A stretch of DNA of 7,806 nucleotides from Acidimicrobiales bacterium (GCA_016936035.1 JAFGPU010000391.1:1-7806); one strand, 5' to 3'. Shown: positions 1 through 5,723, counted from the stretch's first letter. The notes: generated by a model from the sequence alone, not told the origin. A program made the numbers and translations.

Positions 1-1
1 C

Positions 2-328
2 GGCTCCGGCTCCGGGGACGAGCAGGCCGCAGCAAGCGGGTCCGACGACGGTGGCATGCCCGTCTACCTCCTCGTGGCCGCCGCCGCGGTCGTGGTCATC
101 GGGGCGGCGACCGCGGTCAACATCATCCGCCGCCGGGGCCCCGGCTCGCCGCACGACGCGTCCGCGGCGGGCGCAGCGTCCGGCGCCACCGAGAGCGGCG
201 CAGGCGGGGGCGACGGCGACGGCGCTCGCAGCACCGACCCCGCTTCGGCCGGCGCCAGATCCGCTGCGACCGGCGGCGACGCCCCGGCCGACGGCGAGGC
301 CGCGGTCGCCGACCGTCCCGAGGCCTAG
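2..328 (+). CDS. C-terminal part of a membrane-anchored secreted protein (5' end outside the window)
   Basis: The reading frame is open from the left edge to a TAG at 326-328, about 108 residues. An ATG at 56 (MPVYLLVAAA) lies at the entry of the membrane segment and is unlikely to be the real start. The visible part begins with a Gly/Ser/Asp linker and then has one hydrophobic segment (YLLVAAAAVVVIGAATAV) followed by RRR. A tail of about 65 residues follows, rich in Ala, Gly, Ser and Asp and probably disordered. This is the layout of a protein with its folded domain outside the cell, anchored by one C-terminal helix with a cytoplasmic tail. Actinobacterial YcnI- and CopC-type copper proteins end this way and often precede a gene like the next one, so that identity is plausible, but the diagnostic domain is not in the window. 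The next gene starts 6 bp downstream, so the two are probably co-transcribed. Confidence 0.7.
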   Translation, partial: GSGSGDEQAAASGSDDGGMPVYLLVAAAAVVVIGAATAVNIIRRRGPGSPHDASAAGAASGATESGAGGGDGDGARSTDPASAGARSAATGGDAPADGEAAVADRPEA

Positions 329-334
329 CTTCGG

Positions 335-1408
335 GTGCGCCCCTCCGGCGCCCGACCCGTTGTGCCTCGCGGGCGCGCCCGCACGGCGACGCTCGCCCTG
401 ACCGTCGTCGCCTCCCTGCTGGCCGGCGCCCGACCCGCCGCCGCCGATCCGCCCGCCCCCACCGACTACCGGTCGACCGTCACCGCCGTCGATCCCACCA
501 CGGACGGCGTCGAGGCTCAGGTCGTCGGCGGCGACGCGTTCCTCGAGCTGCGCGTCGACGTCGGGCGCGAGGTGCTGGTCAGCGGGTACGGCGACGAGCC
601 GTACCTCCGCTTCCGGCCGGACGGGACCGTCGAACGCAACCGCCGATCCGAGGCCACCTACCTCAACGAGGATCGCCAGGGCGGCGTCGAACTGCCCGCC
701 GATGCCGACAACGAGGCCGACCCCGAGTGGGAGACCGTGGCGTCGGGCGGCACCTACGCCTGGCACGACCACCGCATCCACTGGATGGGCGCGAGCAGGC
801 CACCCGGTGCGGAGCCGGGCGACCTCGTGCAGGAGTGGGCGGTGCCGATGACCGTCGACGGCACCGCCGTCGAGGTGCGCGGCGAGCTCGTGCTGGCCGA
901 GCCGACCAGCCCGCTGCCGTGGTTCGCCCTGGCGGTCGGCGGCCTCGCCGCCGTCGTGGCCCTCGGGCGGCGACGACCGCAGCCGACGGCGGGGCTGGCG
1001 GTGCTGGTGGCAGCGACGGCGGCGCTCGGGATCGGCTGGGCCGAGTGGTCGGCCGCGCCCGCAGGCGCAGGTGCCGATCCCCTGCTCGTCGCCGTGCCGC
1101 TCGTGGGAGTGGTCGCCGCGCTGGCCGGTGTGGCACTGCGGGGCCGGCCCGCGGCGGCCACCGCCACGCTCGCCGCCGCGGCGGCGACGCTCGGTTGGGC
1201 GGTGCTGCGGGCGGACGTGCTGTGGACGCCCGTCCTGCCCACCGACGTGCCCTTCGCGCTCGACCGGGCCGTCACGGCGCTGGCGCTCGGCCTGCCCGCC
1301 GGCGCGGCCGCGCTGGTCGTGTGGGCCGGCGGTCTCGCCGGCACACCCACCCCGGCGCGCGCCGAACGGGAGCCCGGCGACAGCGAGCGCGGCGCCGACC
1401 GTCGATGA
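335..1408 (+). CDS. Signal-peptide protein with WHDHRIHWM extracytoplasmic domain and five C-terminal membrane helices, function unknown
   Basis: This encodes 357 residues from a GTG 6 bp after the previous stop; a weak GAGG lies at 320-323. A second in-frame GTG at 362 would give a more compact signal peptide and cannot be excluded. Residues 1-37 form a signal peptide: an Arg-rich start, a hydrophobic core at about 18-31 and a cleavage site after PAAA. Residues 38-190 are the extracytoplasmic domain, with GYGDEPYLRF (84-93), ERNRRSEATYLNEDR (100-114) and AWHDHRIHWM (142-151). The His/Asp-rich motif could bind a metal. Five hydrophobic segments follow at about 194-211, 217-235, 249-268, 274-291 and 308-333, then a charged tail. 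From memory, actinobacterial hypothetical proteins carry the same YLN and WHDHRxHW blocks near copper-handling (CopC/CopD/YcnI) genes, but I know of no assigned function. A role at the membrane in metal handling is inference. Confidence 0.8.
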   Translation: MRPSGARPVVPRGRARTATLALTVVASLLAGARPAAADPPAPTDYRSTVTAVDPTTDGVEAQVVGGDAFLELRVDVGREVLVSGYGDEPYLRFRPDGTVERNRRSEATYLNEDRQGGVELPADADNEADPEWETVASGGTYAWHDHRIHWMGASRPPGAEPGDLVQEWAVPMTVDGTAVEVRGELVLAEPTSPLPWFALAVGGLAAVVALGRRRPQPTAGLAVLVAATAALGIGWAEWSAAPAGAGADPLLVAVPLVGVVAALAGVALRGRPAAATATLAAAAATLGWAVLRADVLWTPVLPTDVPFALDRAVTALALGLPAGAAALVVWAGGLAGTPTPARAEREPGDSERGADRR

Positions 1409-1420
1409 ACCACCAGCGCC

Positions 1421-1499
1421 GCGACCCGCGAGGACGGGCGGGGCGACCGCTCGAGCCGGCACTCTCGCCAGGGATCGCTGCGACCCGCGAGGCGGGCGG
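1421..1499 (+). repeat. Short direct repeat pair in the intergenic region
   Basis: GCGACCCGCGAGG occurs at 1421-1433 and again at 1480-1492. Each copy is followed by CGGGCGG, with one extra A in the first copy. The copies are 59 bp apart, just after the membrane-protein gene. They could be binding sites or a remnant of a small duplication. At this GC content the pair may be partly chance, although about 20 near-identical bases is more than expected. Confidence 0.45.
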
Positions 1500-1512
1500 C
1501 GGTACCGCCGCC
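1495..1512 (+). terminator. Perfect 18-bp palindrome, possible terminator or operator
   Basis: GGCGGCGGTACCGCCGCC is a perfect palindrome. As RNA it folds to a 7-bp all-GC stem with a GUAC loop. It lies 87 nt after the stop of the membrane-protein gene and about 110 nt before the hrpB promoter candidate. There is no T-run, but terminators of high-GC actinobacteria often lack one. An alternative is a dyad operator for a regulator. Confidence 0.4.
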
Positions 1513-1620
1513 GTCACCGGCAGGGGGAGGCGCCGGCGACGGCGAGCGGTCGGCCGGTGCGTGCAACCCGCCGGCCGCCGCCCCTATTCCGCGCACCCCG
1601 GGAAAGCTGCGCGAAGCTCT

Positions 1621-1649
1621 CCGTCACCCGCCGACCGAGGCCGTAGCGT
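1621..1649 (+). promoter_or_regulatory. Candidate leaderless promoter for the hrpB transcript
   Basis: TAGCGT at 1644-1649 fits the actinobacterial -10 form TANNNT. Seventeen bases upstream, CCGTCA (1621-1626) matches TTGACA at only three of six positions. The -10 ends 6 nt before an ATG at 1656, so transcription would begin at or next to that ATG, the usual geometry of a leaderless mRNA. No other TANNNT with a comparable position was seen before hrpB. Confidence 0.5.
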
Positions 1650-1655
1650 GACCTG

Positions 1656-1691
1656 ATGCCCGCCACGCAGCCTCTGGCCCAGCACCCCTGA
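1656..1691 (+). CDS. Putative 11-codon leader ORF overlapping the hrpB start
   Basis: An ATG 6 nt after the -10-like TAGCGT opens a tiny frame, MPATQPLAQHP, whose TGA (1689-1691) shares its final A with the hrpB ATG (1691-1693). hrpB has no recognisable ribosome binding site: the bases before it read CTGGCCCAGCACCCCTG. The arrangement therefore fits a leaderless mini-ORF whose terminating ribosome starts hrpB on the overlapping TGATG. Small leaderless upstream ORFs are known in mycobacteria. No motif in the peptide suggests attenuation, since it has no run of one amino acid. The ORF is too short for coding statistics to decide whether it is translated. Confidence 0.4.
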   Translation: MPATQPLAQHP

Positions 1692-4204
1692 TGCTGCCCG
1701 TCGTCGCCTGCCTCGACGAGCTGCGCGCCGCGCTGGACGAGCGCGGCGTCGCCGTGCTCCAGGCGCCCCCCGGCGCCGGCAAGACGACCGCGGTGCCACC
1801 GGCACTGCTCGACGCGCCGTGGCTCGGCGGCCCGGCGCACGGCCGGCGCATCGTCATGCTGGAGCCGCGCCGCCTGGCGACACGGGCCGCGGCCCGGCGC
1901 ATGGCGGCCCTCCGGCGCGAGCGGGTGGGCGAGACCGTCGGCTACCGCACCCGCGACGACCGGCAGGTGGGCCCTGCCACCCGCATCGAGGTGGTCACCG
2001 AGGGCATCCTCACCCGCCGCCTGCAGCGCGACCCGGCGCTGGACGGCGTCGGCCTGGTCGTCTTCGACGAGTTCCACGAGCGGAGCCTCCAGGCCGACCT
2101 CGGTCTGGCCCTGGCGATCGACGCCCGCCGCCACCTACGGCCGGACCTGCGCCTGCTCGTCATGTCCGCCACCCTCGACGGTGACCGGATCGCCGCCCTG
2201 CTCGGCGACGACGAGCGGGGGCCGGCACCGGTCGTCACCAGCGAGAGCCGTGCCCACGACGTCGACATCCGGTGGGCGCCCCGGCGGCCTCGCGAGCACA
2301 TCGAGGCCGCGGCGACCTCGGCCGTGCGCTCGGCGCTGCGCACCGAACCCGGCGGCGACGTCCTCGTGTTCCTGCCCGGCGCCGGCGAGATCAACCGCAC
2401 CGCCGAGCAACTCGCCGCCGCGCTGCCCGAGTCCGCCGACGTCGACGTCCACCTGCTGTACGGGGCGTTGGCGGCCGGCGAGCAGGACGCCGCGCTCGCT
2501 CCCGGCCTGCCCGGCCGGCGCAAGGTGGTGCTCGCCACCGACATCGCCGAGACCAGCCTGACCGTCGAGGGGGTGTCGATCGTGGTGGACGGCGGCCTCG
2601 CCCGCCGACCGGTCTTCGACGCCACCACCGGGCTCACCCGGCTCGAGACCGTGCCCGCCTCGCGGGCGTCGGCCGACCAGCGCGCCGGCCGCGCGGGCCG
2701 CCTGGGCCCCGGGGTGGCGGTGCGCCTGTGGTCGAAGGTCGAGCACGCCGGACGCCGGCGGTTCACGGAGCCGGAGATCCTCCAGGCCGACCTGGCAGGG
2801 CTCGCGCTCGAGCTCGCGGTGTGGGGCACCGACGTCGACGACCTCCCGTTCCTCGACCCTCCGCCGCGACGGGCGTTGGAGGAGGCCCGCCGCCTGCTCG
2901 TCGAGCTGGGCGCGCTCACGCCCTTCGACCAGGTCGAGGGCGGCGCGGCGCTGCTGCCCACCGACGCCGGCCGCGAGATGGTGGCGCTGCCGCTGCATCC
3001 GCGCCTGGCCCGCATGGTGCTCACCGGTCGAGACGTCGGGCAGGCGTGGCTCGGCTGCCTGCTCGCCGCGCTGCTCGAGGACCGCGACGTCCTCCGGGGC
3101 CGCCCCGACGAGCTGCCCACCGACGTGGGCCTGCGCCTGGCGCTGCTCGACGACCCGACGCACCAGCACCCCCAGGCCGACGGCCGAGCGCTCCGCCGGG
3201 CGCGCGACCGGGCCCACGACCTGGCCCGGCGCATCGGCGTCGTCGCCGGGGCCGCCGACCCCACCGAGGCCGGGCGGCTGCTCGCGACGGCCTACCCGGA
3301 CCGCATCGCCCAGGCGCGCGGGGGGACGGGGCGCTACGTGCTGCGTGCCGGCACCGAGGGCTGGCTGGCGGCGTCCGACCCCCTGGCCCACGAGCAGCTG
3401 CTGGCCGTGGCCGAGGTCGACGGGCGACGCAGCAAGGGGCGCATCCGCCTGGCCGCACCACTCGACGCGGGGCAGCTCGACGAGATCGCCGGCGACCAGG
3501 TCGTCGAGCACGCCCGGCTGGTCTGGGACGACACCCGTGACGACCTGGTGGCCCGCGTCGAGCGCCGGCTCGGACGGCTGCGCCTCGGCACCGTCGAGCG
3601 GCGGCCCGGCCCCGGGCTCCCCGCGACCACCGCGCTCGTCGACCGCGTGCGCGCCACCGGGCTGGCGGCCCTGCCCTGGACCGAGGCCGCACGGGCGCTG
3701 CAGGCACGGGTCACCTTCCTGCGGGAGCGGCTCGGCGAGCCGTGGCCGGACCTGTCCGACGCGGCGCTCCGCCGCACGCTCGACGACTGGCTCGCACCGC
3801 TGTTGGACGGGGCGACCGGGCGCGCCGACCTCGACCGGCTCGACATGGCGCGGCTGCTGCGCGGCATGGTGCCGTACGAGCTCGTCGCCGACCTCGACCG
3901 GCTGGCGCCGGAGACCGTGACGGTGCGCGACGGGCGCACGGTGCGGCTCTCCTACGGCGGTGGCGCCCCCGGCGACCCCCCGGTGCTCGCGGTGCGCGTG
4001 CAGCAGATGTTCGGAGTGACGGAGACGCCCACCGTCGCCGGCGGGCGGGTGCCGGTGACGCTGCACCTGCTGTCGCCTGCGGACAGGCCGGTGCAGGTCA
4101 CCAGCGACCTCGCCGGGTTCTGGGCCGGGTCGTGGCACGACGTCCGCAAGGACATGGCGGGCCGTTACCCCAAGCACGCCTGGCCGGCGGACCCGACCGG
4201 GTAG
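1691..4204 (+). CDS. hrpB: ATP-dependent helicase HrpB (DEAH-type RNA helicase family)
   Basis: The protein has 837 residues, close to the 800-840 usual for HrpB. Helicase motifs are complete: Walker A APPGAGKT (25-32), DEFH (126-129) in place of DEAH, SAT (159-161), ATDIAETSLTV (282-292) and QRAGRAGR (330-337). A winged-helix/ratchet region follows at about 360-520. The C-terminal HrpB domain is recognisable from LHLLSPADRPVQVTSDLAGF (791-810) and ends in the typical YPKHAWPADP (826-835). The family is a nucleic-acid-dependent NTPase of the DEAH/RHA type acting in the cytoplasm. Its RNA substrate is not settled in most bacteria. The ATG at 1691 is the only usable start, because the frame is closed by a TGA at 1649 and has no other ATG, GTG or TTG. 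MLPVVACLDEL also aligns with known HrpB N-termini. The start overlaps the stop of a mini-ORF. The stop is only 8 bp from the stop of the convergent dodecin gene, so the transcripts may overlap. Confidence 0.96.
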   Translation: MLPVVACLDELRAALDERGVAVLQAPPGAGKTTAVPPALLDAPWLGGPAHGRRIVMLEPRRLATRAAARRMAALRRERVGETVGYRTRDDRQVGPATRIEVVTEGILTRRLQRDPALDGVGLVVFDEFHERSLQADLGLALAIDARRHLRPDLRLLVMSATLDGDRIAALLGDDERGPAPVVTSESRAHDVDIRWAPRRPREHIEAAATSAVRSALRTEPGGDVLVFLPGAGEINRTAEQLAAALPESADVDVHLLYGALAAGEQDAALAPGLPGRRKVVLATDIAETSLTVEGVSIVVDGGLARRPVFDATTGLTRLETVPASRASADQRAGRAGRLGPGVAVRLWSKVEHAGRRRFTEPEILQADLAGLALELAVWGTDVDDLPFLDPPPRRALEEARRLLVELGALTPFDQVEGGAALLPTDAGREMVALPLHPRLARMVLTGRDVGQAWLGCLLAALLEDRDVLRGRPDELPTDVGLRLALLDDPTHQHPQADGRALRRARDRAHDLARRIGVVAGAADPTEAGRLLATAYPDRIAQARGGTGRYVLRAGTEGWLAASDPLAHEQLLAVAEVDGRRSKGRIRLAAPLDAGQLDEIAGDQVVEHARLVWDDTRDDLVARVERRLGRLRLGTVERRPGPGLPATTALVDRVRATGLAALPWTEAARALQARVTFLRERLGEPWPDLSDAALRRTLDDWLAPLLDGATGRADLDRLDMARLLRGMVPYELVADLDRLAPETVTVRDGRTVRLSYGGGAPGDPPVLAVRVQQMFGVTETPTVAGGRVPVTLHLLSPADRPVQVTSDLAGFWAGSWHDVRKDMAGRYPKHAWPADPTG

Positions 4205-4212
4205 GGCGCCGG

Positions 4213-4413
4213 TCAGTCGAGCGTGAACGTCACCTGCATGTGCACGCGGTAGGCGGTGACCGCACCCTCGGCGACCAGGACCTTCATCTCCTTGATCCAC
4301 GCCCCGTCGATGTTGTGGACGGTCTCGCCGGCCTTGGCGATGCCGGTCTTCACGGCGTCGTCGAAGCCGGTGGTCGACTCGGCGCTGATCTCGATCGTCT
4401 TGGCGACGGTCAT
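4213..4413 (-). CDS. Dodecin family protein
   Basis: This is a 66-residue protein, MTVAKTIEISA to VTFTLD, of normal dodecin length (65-75). Dodecins have one helix between beta strands and assemble into hollow dodecamers that bind flavins, and in some cases coenzyme A, for storage or protection in the cytoplasm. The order of elements matches: strand VAKTIEIS, helix FDDAVKTGIAKAGETV, strand GAWIKEMKVLV with Trp39 at the position of the flavin-stacking tryptophan, and the final strands AYRVHMQVTFTLD. The GAWIKEM version is less studied than the DWFEV type, so the ligand is uncertain. The start is fixed by a perfect AGGAGG 5 nt upstream; in-frame codons further upstream have no such site and no dodecin similarity. 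It lies 109 bp downstream of the DUF4288 gene on the same strand. Confidence 0.92.
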   Translation of the reverse strand: MTVAKTIEISAESTTGFDDAVKTGIAKAGETVHNIDGAWIKEMKVLVAEGAVTAYRVHMQVTFTLD

Positions 4414-4418
4414 CTGGA

Positions 4419-4424
4419 CCTCCT
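4419..4424 (-). promoter_or_regulatory. Strong ribosome binding site of the dodecin gene
   Basis: AGGAGG on the minus strand sits 5 nt before the ATG (4413-4411). It is the only consensus-strength Shine-Dalgarno site seen in the window and decides the dodecin start. It suggests high translation, as expected for an abundant small binding protein. Confidence 0.85.
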
Positions 4425-4492
4425 GGGGAGAAGCCCGCCGCCGTCCAGTCAACCTCCCGGGAGCCGGGCTTTCCAGGGGTCGCGGTTCCGGT

Positions 4493-4510
4493 GGCGACGG
4501 CTCGGTCGCC
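4493..4510 (-). terminator. Small hairpin after the DUF4288 gene
   Basis: GGCGAC (4493-4498) and GTCGCC (4505-4510) form a perfect 6-bp stem with a 6-nt loop, starting 12 nt beyond the DUF4288 stop in its direction of transcription. There is no T-run. It may be a weak terminator or a processing site between the DUF4288 and dodecin genes. Confidence 0.3.
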
Positions 4511-4522
4511 CCCCGACGGCGC

Positions 4523-4858
4523 TCAGATCGAGTTCTGCTGCTCGAGGCCGGTGTCGAAGAACGAGTCGAGGTAGTCGTTCGGTGACTGGTCGCTGCGCCG
4601 GACCAGCGAGAAGATCTCGCATCCGTCGGCCGGCGACCGCAGGCCGCCGACCACGTCGCCGTAGGGCTCGTACACCTGGGCGAGGCCGCAGTCGACGCCA
4701 CCCACGTCGGCCGCGTACTCGGCGCTCTCGGCCAGCGCGGCGTCGGCGGCCCGGTCGGCGTCGGCGCGCCGCCACAAGGTGATGCGCTCCTCGAACACCC
4801 CCTCGGCGGGCTTGTGGACGATGGTCCTGACAGAGAACCAGTGCATGGATCCAGCCAT
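4523..4858 (-). CDS. DUF4288-type small protein
   Basis: From the ATG at 4858 this encodes 111 residues. It begins MHWFSVRTIV and contains FEERITLWRR (22-31), an Ala/Glu-rich helix (about 32-52), GLAQVYEPYG (58-67), EIFSLVRRSD (81-90) and YLDSFFDTG (96-104). The order W-x-S-V-R-x-x, YEER-like strand, E/A-rich helix, EVFSL and the closing YLDxFFDTG fit the DUF4288 family as I remember it. Those are small cytoplasmic alpha/beta proteins without known function. No signal peptide or membrane segment is present. Three starts lie close together (GTG 4861, ATG 4858, ATG 4846). The ATG at 4858 is preferred because GAGG lies 5 nt upstream, while the GTG would be only 2 nt from it. The gene is divergent from the epimerase and precedes the dodecin gene. 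Confidence 0.8.
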   Translation of the reverse strand: MAGSMHWFSVRTIVHKPAEGVFEERITLWRRADADRAADAALAESAEYAADVGGVDCGLAQVYEPYGDVVGGLRSPADGCEIFSLVRRSDQSPNDYLDSFFDTGLEQQNSI

Positions 4859-4915
4859 CACGACCTCGCGCTTCCGTCACTGCCCGGCAGGCCCCGGCCG
4901 GGCGCAGTCCGCCAT

Positions 4916-4950
4916 GCCCGCGCTGCGCGACCTGTGCGCGCGCAGCGGGC
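4916..4950. other. Strong imperfect hairpin in the divergent intergenic region
   Basis: GCCC plus GCTGCGCG (4916-4919, 4922-4929) pair with CGCGCAGC plus GGGC (4939-4950), giving 12 GC-rich base pairs with a 2-nt bulge and a 9-nt loop. It lies just downstream of the minus-strand TAGGGT, so it would form the very 5' end of the DUF4288 mRNA, about 58 nt before the start codon. On the plus strand it is upstream of the epimerase promoter. It may stabilise the 5' end, act as an operator, or both. Confidence 0.45.
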
Positions 4951-4953
4951 TGC

Positions 4954-4959
4954 ACCCTA
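4954..4959 (-). promoter_or_regulatory. Candidate -10 element for the DUF4288 gene
   Basis: The minus strand reads TAGGGT, a good TANNNT -10 form, 95 bp upstream of the preferred ATG. No -35 match was found about 17 bp further up. Transcription would start near 4947-4951, giving a 5' leader of about 90 nt that opens with the hairpin at 4916-4950. Confidence 0.45.
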
Positions 4960-5036
4960 GTGCCCTGGCCATGCCGGCGGGTCGTCGGCCGACGGCCCCC
5001 GGGGGTCGGGCACGGGAGCCGGGCCCGGGGTCGGAA

Positions 5037-5066
5037 CCGACACGGACGGGGCGCGGGCTCCATACT
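5037..5066 (+). promoter_or_regulatory. Candidate leaderless promoter of the epimerase gene
   Basis: CATACT (5061-5066, four of six matches to TATAAT) lies 7 nt before the GTG at 5074. CCGACA (5037-5042, four of six matches to TTGACA) lies 18 bp upstream of it. The spacing places the transcription start at or beside the GTG, so the mRNA would be leaderless. This agrees with the absence of a convincing ribosome binding site and supports GTG 5074 as the start. Confidence 0.55.
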
Positions 5067-5073
5067 TGGGCGC

Positions 5074-5634
5074 GTGCCGGACATCCGCGAGTTCTCCGTC
5101 GAACGCACCGCCATCGCCGACCTGTGGCTCATCTCCATGAAGGAGGTGACCGACGAGCGCGGCACCGTCCGGGAGTTCTACCGCGAGTCCGCGTTCCGCG
5201 ACGCCGGGCTGCCGTCGCTGGGGCCGTGGTTGCAGGTCAACGTCACCGAGACCCGCAAGGGGGCGCTGCGGGGGCTGCACGCCGAGGACATGTACAAGCT
5301 GGTCGCCGTCGTGGCCGGCGAGGCATTCGGTGCCTACGTCGACACCCGCACGGGGTCACCCACCTTCGGCACGGTCGAGACCGTGTGGCTCACCAAGGGC
5401 ACCCAGGTGCTGGTGCCCAACGGCGTCGGTAACGGCTTCCAGTCGGTGAGCGACGAGCCCACCCAGTACGTCTACTGCTTCGACCACGAGTGGGTGCCCG
5501 GCATGGCCGGCACGGCCGTCAACCCGCTCGACCCGGCCCTCGGCATCGACTGGCCGCTGCCGGTCGACACGTCCGACCCGTCGCAGATCTCGGCCAAGGA
5601 CGCTGCTCAGGCCCCGCTGTCCGACGCCGGCTGA
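5074..5634 (+). CDS. RmlC-like dTDP-4-dehydrorhamnose 3,5-epimerase family protein
   Basis: From GTG 5074 the protein has 186 residues, a normal length for this cupin-fold family, which epimerises C3 and C5 of dTDP-4-keto-6-deoxyhexoses in the cytoplasm. Recognisable blocks are DERGTVREFYRESAF (27-41), QVNVTETRKGALRGLH (54-69) with the catalytic His69, GEAFGAYVDTRTGSPTFG (82-99), VLVPNGVGNGFQ (112-123), QYVYCFDHEW (131-140) with Tyr134 as the likely proton donor, and NPLDPALGIDWP (150-161) with Asp153 as the likely His partner. The final ISAKD matches the family's LSxKD. The usual FQxPPxxQxK loop after RGLH is shortened here to AEDMYK, removing about four residues from the nucleotide-sugar site. 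The exact substrate is therefore uncertain and I give no gene symbol. An upstream in-frame ATG at 4960 would add 38 Arg/Gly-rich residues with no family similarity. No RmlA, RmlB or RmlD partner is in the window. Confidence 0.88.
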   Translation: MPDIREFSVERTAIADLWLISMKEVTDERGTVREFYRESAFRDAGLPSLGPWLQVNVTETRKGALRGLHAEDMYKLVAVVAGEAFGAYVDTRTGSPTFGTVETVWLTKGTQVLVPNGVGNGFQSVSDEPTQYVYCFDHEWVPGMAGTAVNPLDPALGIDWPLPVDTSDPSQISAKDAAQAPLSDAG

Positions 5635-5643
5635 CCGGCGTCG
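5622..5643 (+). terminator. Perfect hairpin with the epimerase stop codon in its loop
   Basis: CGACGCCGG (5622-5630) and CCGGCGTCG (5635-5643) form a perfect 9-bp stem around the tetraloop CTGA (5631-5634), which contains the TGA stop (5632-5634). There is no T-run downstream. It is a good candidate for a U-less intrinsic terminator or a 3'-end stabiliser between convergent genes. Confidence 0.55.
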
Positions 5644-5688
5644 CGCCCGCATCGGCTCGGGGCAAGGGGTCGGCCGGCCCCGTTCCCG

Positions 5689-5710
5689 GCCGCGTGCACG
5701 CAGCCGCGGC
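5689..5710 (-). terminator. Weak hairpin after the S41 peptidase gene
   Basis: GCCGCG (5689-5694) and CGCGGC (5705-5710) can pair with a 10-nt loop, 13 nt beyond the peptidase stop in its direction of transcription. No T-run is present. It is a possible terminator facing the one for the epimerase, but six GC pairs are easily met by chance here. Confidence 0.25.
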
Positions 5711-5723
5711 GCAGCCGCCGTCG

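Noticed and set aside
1405..1656. An 83-codon plus-strand ORF starting in an ATGA overlap with the membrane-protein stop (MNHQRRDPRGRAG...)
   Set aside because: It is extremely Arg-rich with many A-ending codons unlike the neighbouring genes, has no recognisable domain, and runs through the palindrome and the promoter candidate. It looks like a chance open frame at high GC.
2135..4300. A 721-codon minus-strand frame opposite hrpB
   Set aside because: It is antisense to a complete HrpB with all helicase motifs and has the Gly/Arg/Val composition typical of a shadow frame in GC-rich DNA.
4424..4452. TTGACT on the minus strand (4447-4452) as a -35 for the dodecin gene
   Set aside because: Seventeen bases downstream the sequence is TCCCCA, with no -10 similarity, and neighbouring spacings are no better.
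4877..4915. A 12-codon minus-strand ORF (MADCARPGPAGQ) in the DUF4288 leader
   Set aside because: It has no ribosome binding site, does not reach the DUF4288 start and is not at the predicted 5' end, so nothing supports translation.
4984..5005. Short palindromes GTCGGCCGAC and CCCCCGGGGG upstream of the epimerase promoter
   Set aside because: Ten-base GC-only palindromes are common by chance at this composition, and they are neither repeated nor positioned over the promoter elements.
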